Shown piece by piece: positions 48,071 through 57,929 of a stretch of 64,000 nt of DNA. A program made the position numbers and the translations under genes. The notes beneath the pieces were generated by a model. It did no database searches. It saw nothing but the letters and a program-made list of their open reading frames with translations, and was not told the DNA's origin. Each line of letters opens with the position of its first letter. The stretch's first letter is position 1. This DNA comes from Burkholderiales bacterium. GTDB lineage: Bacteria; Pseudomonadota; Gammaproteobacteria; Burkholderiales; Burkholderiaceae_C. The stretch covers positions 24,610-88,609 of the forward strand of contig JANXYH010000017.1 in assembly GCA_025350145.1 (NCBI GenBank), read 5' to 3'.

Positions 48071-48116
48071 GAAAATTCTCCAAAATCGACTTCGCTGCAG
48101 CGGCTGCGGACCCGGT

Positions 48117-48164
48117 CAGGCCCAATCTCAGGCCCAACGCCAGGCCCAACGCCAGGCCGGCATT
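48117..48164. repeat. 12-bp tandem repeat between yceD and rpmF
   Basis: Four 12-base units beginning CAGGCC (CAGGCCCAATCT, CAGGCCCAACGC twice, CAGGCCGGCATT). They lie in the 184-base gap between the yceD stop and the rpmF start. Nothing else was recognised in that gap. Confidence 0.85.
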
Positions 48165-48254
48165 GGCCACCTTGGCGACCACGGCGGCATCGGCAGGCGA
48201 CCTTGAAAGCCAGGTCATTTGCGCGGCGAAAAGCCTGTGAGTATAGCAGCGTGG

Positions 48255-48818
48255 TCAATCGCCAGGGCTGGTCTTGAAGCCCCGCAAAGCCGCAAACGGG
48301 CTGGGCCGGGGCGCGATTTCGGCCGCCAGCGCAGTCGCGCCGGGCGCCAGCAGGGGCTCGGGGCAGGTGTCGTGTCTGGGCACCAGTGGCAGCGCCAGCA
48401 GCAATTCATCCTCGACCAGTTCGCGCAGGTCCAGCGCCTGGGGCAGGGCCAGCACGTCGTGCTCGGCCTCCTCGTCCAGCGCCTCGGCCTCGGCGGCGCT
48501 GCGCACAAATTGCAGGCGCTGGCGGATGTCCAGCCTCTGGCGCAGCGGCTGCAGGCAACGCTGGCAGCTCAGCCAGACCTCGGCCTGGACATCCAGGTCC
48601 AGCCACAACTCGGCCTGGCCGACATGCTGGGCCTGCTGGCGGCCGGCGCATCGCCAGGCAACATCGGCCAGGCTGCTGTCTTGCGGCGGGCTTTGCGATT
48701 CGGCCAAGCGCTGCAGCGCCTGGCCGGGCCAGGCCCCCGAGAGCGCCTGCCCGGCAGCGCACAACGCCGCCACATCCAGCCGCAACGGGTCGTGTGGGGC
48801 GGGGCGGGGGTGCAGCAT
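48255..48818 (-). CDS. yceD: YceD/DUF177 family protein
   Basis: Protein of 187 aa upstream of rpmF. The central VWLSCQRCLQPLRQRLDIRQ holds the Cys-x2-Cys pair of DUF177, and an acidic LDLRELVEDELLLALPLVPR block follows. The usual C-terminal Cys motif is reduced to one Cys (HDTCPEPLL). In plants and bacteria DUF177 proteins are linked to 23S rRNA maturation; a role in this cell is inferred. It heads the fab operon and is divergent from maf. Confidence 0.9.
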   Translation of the reverse strand: MLHPRPAPHDPLRLDVAALCAAGQALSGAWPGQALQRLAESQSPPQDSSLADVAWRCAGRQQAQHVGQAELWLDLDVQAEVWLSCQRCLQPLRQRLDIRQRLQFVRSAAEAEALDEEAEHDVLALPQALDLRELVEDELLLALPLVPRHDTCPEPLLAPGATALAAEIAPRPSPFAALRGFKTSPGD

Positions 48819-48860
48819 CCGGGCAGTTTACGGTGGCCCGGATGGGAGAATCGCCGCGCC

Positions 48861-49520
48861 ATGAACGCGCCAAACTTCCACCCCACCCGCCACCAAGCCA
48901 CCCAGCTTGCGGCCAGCCCAGCGCCCGAGTGGCCCGCGCTGGTGCTGGGCTCGAGCTCGCGCTACCGGCGCGAGCTGTTGCTGCGCCTGCGCCTGCCCTT
49001 CACGGTGGCCGCGCCCGAGGTCGACGAGACGCCACGGCCGGGCGAGGCCCCCGCCGCCCTGGCGCTGCGCCTGGCCTTGGCCAAGGCCAGGGCGGTCGCC
49101 GACCTGCACCCGGCAGCGGTGGTGATAGGCGCTGACCAGGTCGCCGACCTGGCCGGCGAGCCGATCGGCAAACCCGGTGACCACGCCCGCGCCTGTGCCC
49201 AGTTGCGCCGGCTCAGCGGCCAGACCGCCGTGTTCCAGACCGCGCTGGCGGTGGTGCGCCGCTCGACCGGCTTCGAGCAGGCGCTGTGCCTGCCCGTCAA
49301 GGTGCGGTTTCGCGCCCTCGTCGAGGCCGAAATCGAACGCTACCTGCGCCTGGAGCAACCCTATGACTGCGCCGGCAGCGCCAAGTGCGAGGGCCTGGGG
49401 ATTGCGCTGCTGGAGGCGATTTACAGCGACGACCCGACCGCCTTGATCGGCCTGCCGCTGATCCACACCAGCACACTGCTGCGCGCCGCCGGGCTGGATC
49501 CGGTGCTGGCGGCGACTTGA
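48861..49520 (+). CDS. maf: Maf-family nucleotide pyrophosphatase
   Basis: Nucleoside-triphosphate pyrophosphatase of 219 aa, YceF subgroup (7-methyl-GTP) by context next to yceD-rpmF. Motifs VLGSSSRYRRELLLRLRLPF at the start, VIGADQVADLAGEPIGKPGD with the catalytic Asp, and AGSAKCEGLGIALLEAI. The ATG at 48861 has GGGAGA upstream, within the short divergent space to yceD. It overlaps the methyltransferase gene (TGATG). Confidence 0.92.
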   Translation: MNAPNFHPTRHQATQLAASPAPEWPALVLGSSSRYRRELLLRLRLPFTVAAPEVDETPRPGEAPAALALRLALAKARAVADLHPAAVVIGADQVADLAGEPIGKPGDHARACAQLRRLSGQTAVFQTALAVVRRSTGFEQALCLPVKVRFRALVEAEIERYLRLEQPYDCAGSAKCEGLGIALLEAIYSDDPTALIGLPLIHTSTLLRAAGLDPVLAAT

Positions 49521-50314
49521 TGCCCGGCCCTGCACCGGCGCAGGTCGGGCGGCTGCTGCTGGTGCCCAACACCCTGGACCTGGGCAGCGGCGTCGAGGTG
49601 CCGCTGGACCAGGTGCTGCCACGGGCGGTGATCGAGCAGGCTGCCGGCCTGGGCCATTGGGTGGCCGAGAACGCCCGCAGTGCGCGCGCCCTGCTCAAGC
49701 GGGTTGATGCGCTGGTGCCGCTGGCGCTGCCGCTGCAATCGATCCAGATCCAGGAGTTGCCGCGGCCGCGCAAGGGCGCCGGCCCGAATCAGGCTGCGCC
49801 CGACCTGGCGCCTTTGCTGGCGCCGGCCCTGGCCGGACACGACATCGGCCTGGTTTCCGAGGCCGGCCTGCCCGGCGTCGCCGACCCGGGCGCGACGCTG
49901 GTCGCGGCGGCGCATGCCGCTTCGCTGGTGGTCGAGCCCCTGGCCGGACCGAGTTCGCTGCTGCTGGCGCTGGCCGGCAGCGGCCTCAACGGCCAGAGTT
50001 TTGCCTTCGTCGGCTACTTGCCGATCGAGGCCACAGCGCGGGCGGCGCGCATCCGCGAGCTCGAGGCGCTGTCACGCCGCCAGGGCCAGACCCAGATCGC
50101 GATCGAGACGCCCTACCGCAACGACGCCCTGCTGGCCGCCCTGCTCGAACATTTGCAGCCCGGCACGCGGCTGGCCGTGGCCAGCGGCCTGAGCCTGCCG
50201 CAGGGCCGCTGCAGCAGCCGCAGCGTGGCTGCCTGGCGGGCGCTGCGCGGCCATGCCCAGGCCCATGCGTTGGGCGACCGGTTGCCGGCGGTGTTCCTGT
50301 TCCTGGCCGGCTGA
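49520..50314 (+). CDS. SAM-dependent methyltransferase, RsmI-like (tetrapyrrole methylase fold)
   Basis: Methylase of 264 aa. LVSEAGLPGVADPGATLVAA and VEPLAGPSSLLLALAGSGLN are the cofactor and central motifs of the TP-methylase fold. The N-terminus GRLLLVPNTLDLG differs from the VATPIGNLxD of true RsmI, so it is a paralogue often found beside maf in Burkholderiales. The RNA or other target is unknown. The start overlaps the maf stop. Confidence 0.87.
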   Translation: MPGPAPAQVGRLLLVPNTLDLGSGVEVPLDQVLPRAVIEQAAGLGHWVAENARSARALLKRVDALVPLALPLQSIQIQELPRPRKGAGPNQAAPDLAPLLAPALAGHDIGLVSEAGLPGVADPGATLVAAAHAASLVVEPLAGPSSLLLALAGSGLNGQSFAFVGYLPIEATARAARIRELEALSRRQGQTQIAIETPYRNDALLAALLEHLQPGTRLAVASGLSLPQGRCSSRSVAAWRALRGHAQAHALGDRLPAVFLFLAG

Positions 50315-50340
50315 AACCCACTCAACCAGCTTCCGCCGGC

Positions 50341-51831
50341 TCAGCCGTTGCCGCCGCCCAGCAGCATCGCCACCTTGCGCTTGCTGCGGATGTTGGGCGA
50401 CAGGCCTCGCGCGGGCGCCGACATCGCGGGCGACTTCTCCCAGGCGGGGCTGGCATCGGTGCCTACGGCGGATTCGTAGGGCCGGTCAAAGAAGGGGTCA
50501 GAAGCCAGGCGCGGCGCGGCGTAGACCGGCGGGCGCAGCGGTCGTGCCGAGGCAACTTCGGCGGCACGCCATTCGCGCTCGGGTCGGGCGCGCAACTCGC
50601 CCTCGCCCTCGTCGCGGGCGCGCGGCGGCGGGCGGCGCGGGCGCTCGTCCTCGAGCTCGAAGGCCTCGATCTCGATCTTCTTCTTGATCAGCCGCTCGAT
50701 GTCGCCGACCAGGCGGATGTCGTCGCGGTCGACCAGCGTCACCGCCAGCCCGGACGCGCCGGCACGCCCGGTGCGGCCGATGCGGTGGATGTAGTCCTCG
50801 GCGTTGTACGGCACGTCGAAATTGAACACCGCCGGCAAATCGGCGATGTCCAGCCCGCGGGCGGCGACGTCGGTGGCCACCAGCACATCGACCTCGCCGC
50901 GCTTGAACGCCGCCAGCGACTTCAGCCGCTCGTCCTGCGACTTGTCGCCGTGCAGCGCCGAGGTCCGCAGGCCGTCGCGCTCGAAGGCCCTGGCCAGCCG
51001 CGCCGCGCCGAGCTTGGAGTTGACGAAGACGATTGCCTGGGTCAGTTCGCGCTCACGGATCAACTGCCGCACCGCCCGCCGCTTGTCGTCCTCGTCGACG
51101 CTGTAAAAGCGCTGCTCGACATTGGTCGCGGTGGCATTGGGCCGCGCCACCTCGACCGTGATCGGGTCCTGCAGGTAGCTCTGCGACAGGCGGCGGATCT
51201 CGGGCGAGAAGGTGGCCGAGAACAGCAGTGTCTGGCGCTGCTTGGGCAGGTACGACAGGATCCGCTGCAGGTCGGGCAGGAAGCCGATGTCAAGCATCCG
51301 GTCGGCCTCGTCCAGGACCACGTACTCGACCTGGTTGAGGACACAGTTCCTGGCCTCGATATGGTCCAGCAGCCGCCCCGGCGTGGCGATCAGCACCTCG
51401 ACGCCGCGCTTCAACTCCAGCGTCTGCGGCTTCATGTCGATGCCGCCAAACACCACGGTGGAGCGCAACTGGGTGTGCTTGGCGTAGGTCTTGACGTTGT
51501 TCGCCACCTGGTCGGCCAACTCGCGGGTGGGCGTCAGCACCAGCGCCCGCACCGGGTGCCTGGCGGGCGAGACCGAGGCGGTCTCGTGGGCCATCATCTT
51601 CTGCAACAGCGGCAGGGTGAAGGCGGCGGTCTTGCCGGTGCCGGTCTGGGCCGCGCCCATCACGTCGCGGCCGGCCAGCACCAGCGGGATCGCCTTGGCC
51701 TGGATCGGCGTCATCGCGGTGTAGCCGGAATCGGCCACCGCGCGCAGCAGTTTGGCGTCCAGGGCCAGCGTATTGAAAGCCTGCGGCGCGGCTTGCGGGT
51801 CTGGCCCGTCGTGGGGTTGGGTTTCGCTCAT
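50341..51831 (-). CDS. rhlE: DEAD-box ATP-dependent RNA helicase RhlE
   Basis: RNA helicase of 496 aa. Motifs Q/I AAQTGTGKTAAFTLPLL, Ia PTRELADQ, II VLDEADRMLDIGF, III SATFS, and VI HRIGRTGRAGASG are intact. The C-terminal 110 residues are charged and probably disordered (RPRRPPPRARDEGEGELRAR), as in other RhlE proteins involved in ribosome assembly and RNA decay. The ATG at 51831 starts MSETQPHDG. It converges with the methyltransferase gene. Confidence 0.95.
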   Translation of the reverse strand: MSETQPHDGPDPQAAPQAFNTLALDAKLLRAVADSGYTAMTPIQAKAIPLVLAGRDVMGAAQTGTGKTAAFTLPLLQKMMAHETASVSPARHPVRALVLTPTRELADQVANNVKTYAKHTQLRSTVVFGGIDMKPQTLELKRGVEVLIATPGRLLDHIEARNCVLNQVEYVVLDEADRMLDIGFLPDLQRILSYLPKQRQTLLFSATFSPEIRRLSQSYLQDPITVEVARPNATATNVEQRFYSVDEDDKRRAVRQLIRERELTQAIVFVNSKLGAARLARAFERDGLRTSALHGDKSQDERLKSLAAFKRGEVDVLVATDVAARGLDIADLPAVFNFDVPYNAEDYIHRIGRTGRAGASGLAVTLVDRDDIRLVGDIERLIKKKIEIEAFELEDERPRRPPPRARDEGEGELRARPEREWRAAEVASARPLRPPVYAAPRLASDPFFDRPYESAVGTDASPAWEKSPAMSAPARGLSPNIRSKRKVAMLLGGGNG

Positions 51832-51953
51832 GAACCTGGGATTATCCCTGAGCCGCGCCAGTGGCCGCCCGGCCGGCACTGGGCGCGCCGCCGGCTCCTA
51901 GAATCGCGGCTTCGTTTCCGGCCCCCATCCCGCCCCGCCACGCCCACCGCGAC

Positions 51954-52883
51954 ATGAACATCCTCCTGCTCGGTGCTAACGGCCAATTGGGATGGCAACT
52001 GCGGCGCGCACTCGCTCCGTTGGGACGCCTGACGGCCTGGGACCGCGGCGATGCCGGCGGTGATCTGGCCAGGCCGGACGAACTCGCCCAGGGGCTGCGC
52101 CGGCTGCGCCCGGAGGTGGTCGTCAATGCCGCCGCCTATACCGCCGTAGACCGGGCCGAGCAGGACGCCGTCGCCGCGCAGTTGATCAACGCCAGCGCAC
52201 CGCAGGCGATCGCCCAGGTCCTGGCCGAATCGGGCGCCATGCTGGTGCACTACAGCACCGATTTCGTGTTCGACGGCAGCGGCAGCGCGGCCTGGGCCGA
52301 GGACGCGCCGACCGTACCGCTGAACGTCTACGGCCGCAGCAAGTTGGCTGGCGAACAGGCGATCCGCGCCAGCGGCTGCCGGCACCTGATCCTGCGCACC
52401 AGTTGGGTCCACGCCGCGCGCGGGCAGAACTTTGCCCGCACCATGCTGCGCCTGGCGGCCGAGCGCGACAGCCTGAACGTGGTCGACGACCAGATCGGCG
52501 CACCGACCGGCGCCGACCTGCTGGCCGACACCACCGCCCATGCGCTGCGCGCGCTCGCACAGCGCCCGGAACTGGGTGGCACCTACCACGCCTGCGCGGC
52601 CGGCGAGGTGAGTTGGTGCGGCTATGCGCGTCACCTGCTGGGCTGGGCGCGGGCACGCGGCGTGGCGCTGCGCGCCAGTGCCGAATCGGTGCACGCCATC
52701 GCCAGCGCCGACTACCCCAGCGCCGCCCGTCGCCCGCTCAATTCGCGCCTGGACACGACCCGGCTGTGCCGCCAATTCGGCCTGCAGATGCCGGACTGGC
52801 GCGACAGCGTCAACCGCATGCTGGCCGAGGTGCTGCAGTTGCCGCTGCGGGCGCCTGCCCGGCCCGACGGGCTTGCCCAATGA
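51954..52883 (+). CDS. rfbD: dTDP-4-dehydrorhamnose reductase
   Basis: Extended SDR of 309 aa making dTDP-L-rhamnose. Rossmann motif LLLGANGQLGWQLRRAL, AAAYTAVDRAEQD, the active-site Thr in HYSTDFVFDGSG and Tyr-Lys in VYGRSKLAGEQA. First gene of the plus-strand polysaccharide locus, with ATGA overlap to rfbC. The genes for the first two rhamnose steps (rfbA, rfbB) are not in the window. Confidence 0.95.
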   Translation: MNILLLGANGQLGWQLRRALAPLGRLTAWDRGDAGGDLARPDELAQGLRRLRPEVVVNAAAYTAVDRAEQDAVAAQLINASAPQAIAQVLAESGAMLVHYSTDFVFDGSGSAAWAEDAPTVPLNVYGRSKLAGEQAIRASGCRHLILRTSWVHAARGQNFARTMLRLAAERDSLNVVDDQIGAPTGADLLADTTAHALRALAQRPELGGTYHACAAGEVSWCGYARHLLGWARARGVALRASAESVHAIASADYPSAARRPLNSRLDTTRLCRQFGLQMPDWRDSVNRMLAEVLQLPLRAPARPDGLAQ

Positions 52884-53449
52884 AGTTCAGCCGCACCCGC
52901 ATCGCCGAGGTGGTGCTGATCGAGCCGCAGCGCTTGGCCGATGCCCGCGGCTGGTTCATGGAGTCGTTCAGCGCACCCAAGTTTGCCCAAGGCCTGGCCG
53001 GGCTGGGGCTGCCGCTGCCGGCGCCGTTCGTGCAGGACAACGAATCGCAGTCCGCCGCCGGCGTGCTGCGCGGACTGCACTACCAAGTCCCGCCACATGC
53101 CCAGGGCAAGCTGGTCCGGGTGGTGCAGGGCAGCGCCTTCGACGTGGCGGTCGACCTTCGCCGCGGTTCGGCCAGCTTCGGCCAATGGACCGGCGCCGAA
53201 CTCAGCGCCAGCAATCTCTGCCAACTCTGGATTCCGGCCGGCTTTGCCCACGGCTTCCTGGCACTGCACGACGACACCCGCTTCGTCTACAAGACCACCG
53301 CCGTCTACGCCCGCGACAGCGAACGGGCGATCCGCTGGGACGACCCGGCCATCGCTATTCGCTGGCCGACGCTGGCCTCGGGCTTGCCGCCGCTGCTCGC
53401 GCCCAAGGACGCCGCCGCCCCGCTGCTGGCCGACGCCGAACTGTTCTGA
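52880..53449 (+). CDS. rfbC: dTDP-4-dehydrorhamnose 3,5-epimerase
   Basis: Cupin-type epimerase of 189 aa. The catalytic His lies in GVLRGLHYQVPPHAQGKLVR and the Tyr/His region in IPAGFAHGFLALHDDTRFVY. Length is normal. It overlaps rfbD by four bases and supplies that enzyme's substrate. Confidence 0.96.
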   Translation: MKFSRTRIAEVVLIEPQRLADARGWFMESFSAPKFAQGLAGLGLPLPAPFVQDNESQSAAGVLRGLHYQVPPHAQGKLVRVVQGSAFDVAVDLRRGSASFGQWTGAELSASNLCQLWIPAGFAHGFLALHDDTRFVYKTTAVYARDSERAIRWDDPAIAIRWPTLASGLPPLLAPKDAAAPLLADAELF

Positions 53450-53511
53450 CCCGGCGCCGGCTGTAGCCCGCTGCCATCGCCGCCACTTTCTCTCGAACCG
53501 CCCCGCACGCC

Positions 53512-54555
53512 GTGACCGAATCGACCCCCTACCACGCCCTTCAGCGCAGCCTGCGCGCGCAGCCCCGCACCTGGCTGGTCACAGGCGTGGCCGGATTCAT
53601 CGGCAGCCACCTGCTGGAGAACCTGCTGGGCTTGAACCAGCGCGTCGTCGGCCTGGACAACTTCGCCACCGGCCACCGCCACAACCTCGACCAGGTGCGG
53701 CAAATCGTCGGCGAGGCGGCCTGGTCCGGCTTTCGCCTGATCGAGGGCGACATCCGAAACCTGGACGACTGCCAGGCGGCCTGCCAGGGTGTCGACCATG
53801 TGCTGCACCAGGCGGCGCTGGGCTCGGTGCCGCGCTCGCTGGCCGACCCGATCACGACCAACGCGGCCAACATCGGCGGCTTCCTCAACATGCTGGTCGC
53901 CGCACGTGATGCCGGCGTCCAACGCTTCGTCTACGCCGCCAGCAGCTCCACCTATGGCGACCACCCCGGCCTGCCCAAGGTCGAGGATGTCATCGGCAGG
54001 CCGCTGTCGCCCTATGCCGTGACCAAGTACGTCAACGAGCTGTATGCCGATGTCTTTGCCCGCGCCTACGAGATGCAATCCATCGGCCTGCGCTACTTCA
54101 ACGTCTTCGGCCCGCGCCAGGACCCGCAGGGCGCCTACGCCGCCGTGATCCCCAAATGGGCCGCCGCGATGCTGGCCGGCCAGCCGGTACACATCAACGG
54201 CGACGGCCAGACCAGCCGCGACTTCTGCTTCGTCGCCAATGCCGTTCAAGCCAACCTGCTGGCCGCCAGCGTGGCCGATGGCGGCGCCGTCAACCAGGTC
54301 TACAACGTCGCGGTCGGTGACCAGACCACGCTGAGCCAGTTGCACGCGATGCTCGGCCAGGCCCTGGCCGGCGCGCAGCCCGGCCTGGTCGTGGCGCCGC
54401 CGCAGCACCGTGATTTCCGGGCCGGCGACGTGCGCCACTCGCGCGCCGACATCGGCAAGGTCAGCCGGCTGCTGGGCTATCTGCCCAGCCACGACATCCA
54501 GCAGGGCCTGGGCGTGACAGCCGCCTGGTACGTGGCCGCGAGCGCCCCGGTGTGA
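53512..54555 (+). CDS. wbpP: UDP-N-acetylhexosamine (uronic acid) C4 epimerase, WbpP/TviC-like
   Basis: NAD-dependent SDR of 347 aa. [54 protein letters not shown] and the [15 protein letters not shown] catalytic pair closely follow WbpP and TviC, which interconvert UDP-GlcNAc(A) and UDP-GalNAc(A). The GTG at 53512 is the only sensible start. Without a UDP-GlcNAc dehydrogenase nearby, whether the substrate is the sugar or the uronic acid is open. GTGA overlap with the next gene. Confidence 0.88.
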   Translation: MTESTPYHALQRSLRAQPRTWLVTGVAGFIGSHLLENLLGLNQRVVGLDNFATGHRHNLDQVRQIVGEAAWSGFRLIEGDIRNLDDCQAACQGVDHVLHQAALGSVPRSLADPITTNAANIGGFLNMLVAARDAGVQRFVYAASSSTYGDHPGLPKVEDVIGRPLSPYAVTKYVNELYADVFARAYEMQSIGLRYFNVFGPRQDPQGAYAAVIPKWAAAMLAGQPVHINGDGQTSRDFCFVANAVQANLLAASVADGGAVNQVYNVAVGDQTTLSQLHAMLGQALAGAQPGLVVAPPQHRDFRAGDVRHSRADIGKVSRLLGYLPSHDIQQGLGVTAAWYVAASAPV

Positions 54556-55784
54556 GCCCTGGCCAGCCAAGCCCGGCAACGCCTGCGCCGGGGCGCTGGC
54601 CAACCCTGCGCTGGGCCGACCTCAGCCTGGCCGCTGTCAGCCTGCTGCTGCTGGCGATCCACCTGCGCGTCGGCCTGCGCCTGTCGCCGGACTCGCATAC
54701 CTACATCGCCTGGGCCGGGTTGCTGCGCCAGGACGGCTTCGACGTGGTCCGCTATCTGTCGCACAACCACCATGTGTCGTCGCCCGGCATGTACCTGCTG
54801 CCGGTCGGCCTGATCGCGGTCCTGCAGCAGGGGTTCGGCCAGGCCTGGCAGACGGCCTTCCTGGTCGTCAATCTCGGCCTGATGCTGGCCCTGCTGGTGT
54901 TGTTCCGCCAGATCCTGCTGGGGCTGGGGGCGCGTTGGCAAATCTGCGCCCTGCTGTACCCGGCGTTCCTGTTGTCGGCCGACCTCTGGACCTGGCCGCA
55001 CTTTGTCTTGACCGACATGCTGTTTGCGCTGCTGGTGCTGGGCGCTGTCGGGCTGGCCCTGCGCCAAGGCCAGCCCGGCTGGGGCCGGCGCTGCGGCGGC
55101 GTCCTGCTGCTGCTGTTGATCATGCTGACCCGGCCGTCGGCACCACCGGCCGTGGCGGTGATTGGCGGCTTCATGCTGCTGGGGCCGCGCCGGCCGGCGG
55201 CACTGCGCGGCTGGTCCGGCCCGGCGCTGCTCGCCGCCACGGCCTGCCTGGTCGCGCTGGCCGCGCTCGGCTATGGCTGGCTGATGCGCTCGGTGTTGGC
55301 CGGCGATATCGACAGCGAACAACTGGCCTACCTCGCACGCATGGTCGCCAAAGGCATGGTGGTACATGACCGGCCGGACACCTTTGTCGCCAACGACGGC
55401 GGCATTTTGGACATCGCCGGCCTGTACCTGCGGCGCATGCTGGCGTTCTATTCGCCCTATGCCAGCAGCTATTCCCTGGCGCACCTGCTGGGCAACGCCG
55501 TGGTACTCGGTCTGCCGCTGCTGGGTTTGCTTGCCTGGTTATCCGGTCGTGTCCGGTTGACGCCGCCACAAGGGCGCGCGGTTGGATTGCTGCTGGCCTT
55601 GAGTCTCGGGTTTGCGCTGTTCCATGCCGCAACCCTGATCGATTTCGACTGGCGTTATCGCTTTCCAACCCTCGCGCCACTGCTGCTGTTCAGCGCGGTG
55701 GTGCTGGAGGGCCTGATGCCGACGCCGTCCGGCGGGCGCAGCGCAGTGGGCCGCCCTGCCGCCAGGCCGGGATTGGCGCGATGA
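54552..55784 (+). CDS. Multi-spanning membrane protein, possible GT-C glycosyltransferase
   Basis: Protein of 410 aa with about nine or ten predicted membrane helices and a first periplasmic loop containing [15 protein letters not shown]. The Asp in that loop and the overall layout recall GT39/ArnT-like lipid-linked sugar transferases, but similarity is weak. A polymerase (Wzy) role is another possibility, since no other Wzy candidate is seen here. GTG start overlapping the epimerase stop; overlaps the GT2 gene by four bases. Confidence 0.6.
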   Translation: MSPGQPSPATPAPGRWPTLRWADLSLAAVSLLLLAIHLRVGLRLSPDSHTYIAWAGLLRQDGFDVVRYLSHNHHVSSPGMYLLPVGLIAVLQQGFGQAWQTAFLVVNLGLMLALLVLFRQILLGLGARWQICALLYPAFLLSADLWTWPHFVLTDMLFALLVLGAVGLALRQGQPGWGRRCGGVLLLLLIMLTRPSAPPAVAVIGGFMLLGPRRPAALRGWSGPALLAATACLVALAALGYGWLMRSVLAGDIDSEQLAYLARMVAKGMVVHDRPDTFVANDGGILDIAGLYLRRMLAFYSPYASSYSLAHLLGNAVVLGLPLLGLLAWLSGRVRLTPPQGRAVGLLLALSLGFALFHAATLIDFDWRYRFPTLAPLLLFSAVVLEGLMPTPSGGRSAVGRPAARPGLAR

Positions 55785-56779
55785 ACGCAATCACCCGGCC
55801 CGCGATAGCGGTCGTGATCCCGTGCTTTCGCGAGCGCGAGCATGTGCTCGGGGTGATTGCCAGGATCGGCGCCGAGGTTTCCCGGATCTACGTGGTCGAC
55901 GATGCCTGCCCGGACCACACCGGGCAATTCGTCGCCGCCGGCTGCAACGACGCCCGGGTCCGCGTCCTGACCCACCCGACCAACCAGGGCGTGGGTGGCG
56001 CCACCGTCACCGGTTACCGCCAGGCGTTGGCCGACGGCATGGCGGTGGTCGTCAAGATCGATGGCGACGGGCAGATGGACCCGGCACTGCTGCCGCATTT
56101 CGTCCAGCCGCTGCTGGCAGGCACGGCGGATTACGCCAAGGGCAACCGCTTCTACCACCTCGAAAGCCTGCAGGCCATGCCCCGAGGGCGGCTCGTCGGC
56201 AACGCCATCCTGACGTTCCTGAGCAAGATCTCCAGCGGTTACTGGAACCTGTTTGACCCGACCAATGGCTATACCGCGGTCCATACCAGCGTGTTGCGCG
56301 AAATCGGGCTGGACAAATTGCGTCAGGACTTTTTCTTCGAGTCCGACATGCTGTTCCGCCTGAACATCCTGCGGGCGCATGTCGTGGATATTCCGATGCG
56401 CGCTGTCTACGGCGGGCAAAGCAGCTCGCTGCGGATCCGCAAGGTGGTGCTGCCGTTCATCCGCCTGCACCTGCGCAACGCTGCCAAGCGAATCTTCTAC
56501 AACTATTTCCTGCGCGATTTTTCGCTGGCCTCGGTCGAGCTGGTGGCGGGACTGGGCCTGGTGGCTTTCGGCGCGGCTTTCGGCGCCTACCAATGGCAGC
56601 ATCACGCAAGTCTCGGCATATTTGCCAGCGCCGGCACCGTACTGCTGTCGGTACTGCCGCTGCTGGTCGGGGTGCAGTTGCTGCTGTCGTTTCTCGGCTA
56701 CGACATCGGCAACGTGCCGAAGCGGCCTGTCCACCCGTTCCTCTCGGCCCCCAGGGTGGGCGCAGCGCCGCCGCCCTGA
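55781..56779 (+). CDS. GT2 family glycosyltransferase, polyprenyl-phosphate sugar synthase-like
   Basis: Glycosyltransferase of 332 aa. GT-A fold: VVIPCFREREHVLGVIARIG, YVVDDACPDHTG and the metal-binding VVKIDGDGQMDP, then DPTNGYTAVH and FFFESDMLFRL. Two C-terminal membrane helices (about 245-310) resemble dolichol-phosphate-mannose synthase-like enzymes such as GtrB. It may load a sugar on undecaprenyl phosphate for the membrane protein encoded just upstream. The start overlaps that gene (ATGA). Confidence 0.87.
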   Translation: MNAITRPAIAVVIPCFREREHVLGVIARIGAEVSRIYVVDDACPDHTGQFVAAGCNDARVRVLTHPTNQGVGGATVTGYRQALADGMAVVVKIDGDGQMDPALLPHFVQPLLAGTADYAKGNRFYHLESLQAMPRGRLVGNAILTFLSKISSGYWNLFDPTNGYTAVHTSVLREIGLDKLRQDFFFESDMLFRLNILRAHVVDIPMRAVYGGQSSSLRIRKVVLPFIRLHLRNAAKRIFYNYFLRDFSLASVELVAGLGLVAFGAAFGAYQWQHHASLGIFASAGTVLLSVLPLLVGVQLLLSFLGYDIGNVPKRPVHPFLSAPRVGAAPPP

Positions 56780-56837
56780 GCCCGATATGGGTCGGCGCAG
56801 CGCCGCCGGCCTGCGCCCGTTCAGGGCGGCGGCGCGC

Positions 56838-57929
56838 TCAATGCCTGGCGAGCAGCCAGCGCGGCGCCTTGAAGCGCACGATCCGCCAATACAGCGCGGT
56901 GTAGACCACGCCGAACAGCAGGATGAAGCCGACCAGGGCCGGGGTGTTGTCCCAGAACAGCATCGCCGGGGCGATCGAGGTCATGCTCAGCGTCCACAGG
57001 TAGGGCGAGGTCATCGAATTGCGCCGCACCAGCGAGCGCCTGGACTGCTTGCCGGCGGCCCAGCGCATCACCCGGCGGTAAATCAGCGAATGCAGGTGGA
57101 TGCCATCGGGCATGCCCGCCGGCTGGCCGCGCAACATCACCCGCCGGTAGATCGAAAAAACCGTCTCGAACACCGGGTAGATGCAGACCAGCAGCGGGAA
57201 CATCGGCGAGACCTCTGGGTTGCGCTGCAGCAGCAGGATCGCCAGCTCTGCCACGTAGAAGCCCAGCAGGTAGGCGCCGCCGTCGCCGAGAAAGATCAAG
57301 CCGAGCGGGAAGTTCCAGACGAAGAAGCCCATCACCGCGCCGATGCCGGCCACCGCCAGCCAGGTCAGCGTGGTGTCGCCCACCTGGAAGGCGACATAGC
57401 CGATGCTGACCATGAACAGCACGGCGCACATCGAGGCCAGGCCGTTCAGGCCGTCGATGATGTTCAGCGAGTTGGCCACGCCAACGACGACAAACACCGT
57501 CACCACGGCCGCGCCCAGCGGGTAGGCGACGATCAGGTCCAGCCCGGGGACGCTGGTGCGGCTGATCACCCCGCCCAGCACCGGCACCGCCAGTGCGGCC
57601 GAGACCGCCGCGAAGAACAGCCGCCGGCCCGGGCTCTGCGACTTGGTCAGGTCCTCGGTCAGGCCGGAACAAAAGGTTGGCAAGGCGCAGGCGCACAGCC
57701 ACAGCGCGAACTCGCCCAGCGCCCGGTCGCGCCAGAACAGCAGCCCGGCCGCAGCCAGCACGCCAAGGAAGATGCCGATGCCGCCGACCCGGGGAACCGG
57801 CGCGGCATGCATCTTTTGCGGGCCGGCCAGGTCATGGTCGTGGATGCGCGGGCTGAGCCAATCGACCCAGCGGACCAGCGCCAGGGTCACGATCGCGGTC
57901 ACGGCAAATGCAACGATCGCAATGTGCAT
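56838..57929 (-). CDS. Undecaprenyl-phosphate sugar-1-phosphate transferase (WecA/MraY-like)
   Basis: Polytopic enzyme of 363 aa of GT family 4 (MraY/WecA) that starts lipid-linked glycan synthesis. Motifs: RVGGIGIFLGVLAAAG, NSLNIIDGLNGLASM with the catalytic Asp, FLGDGGAYLLGFYVAEL, and the loop DGIHLHSLIYRRVM. About ten membrane helices. The ATG at 57929 is the family start. It lies on the opposite strand to its neighbours but inside the polysaccharide locus, so it is probably the initiating enzyme for it. Confidence 0.88.
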   Translation of the reverse strand: MHIAIVAFAVTAIVTLALVRWVDWLSPRIHDHDLAGPQKMHAAPVPRVGGIGIFLGVLAAAGLLFWRDRALGEFALWLCACALPTFCSGLTEDLTKSQSPGRRLFFAAVSAALAVPVLGGVISRTSVPGLDLIVAYPLGAAVVTVFVVVGVANSLNIIDGLNGLASMCAVLFMVSIGYVAFQVGDTTLTWLAVAGIGAVMGFFVWNFPLGLIFLGDGGAYLLGFYVAELAILLLQRNPEVSPMFPLLVCIYPVFETVFSIYRRVMLRGQPAGMPDGIHLHSLIYRRVMRWAAGKQSRRSLVRRNSMTSPYLWTLSMTSIAPAMLFWDNTPALVGFILLFGVVYTALYWRIVRFKAPRWLLARH

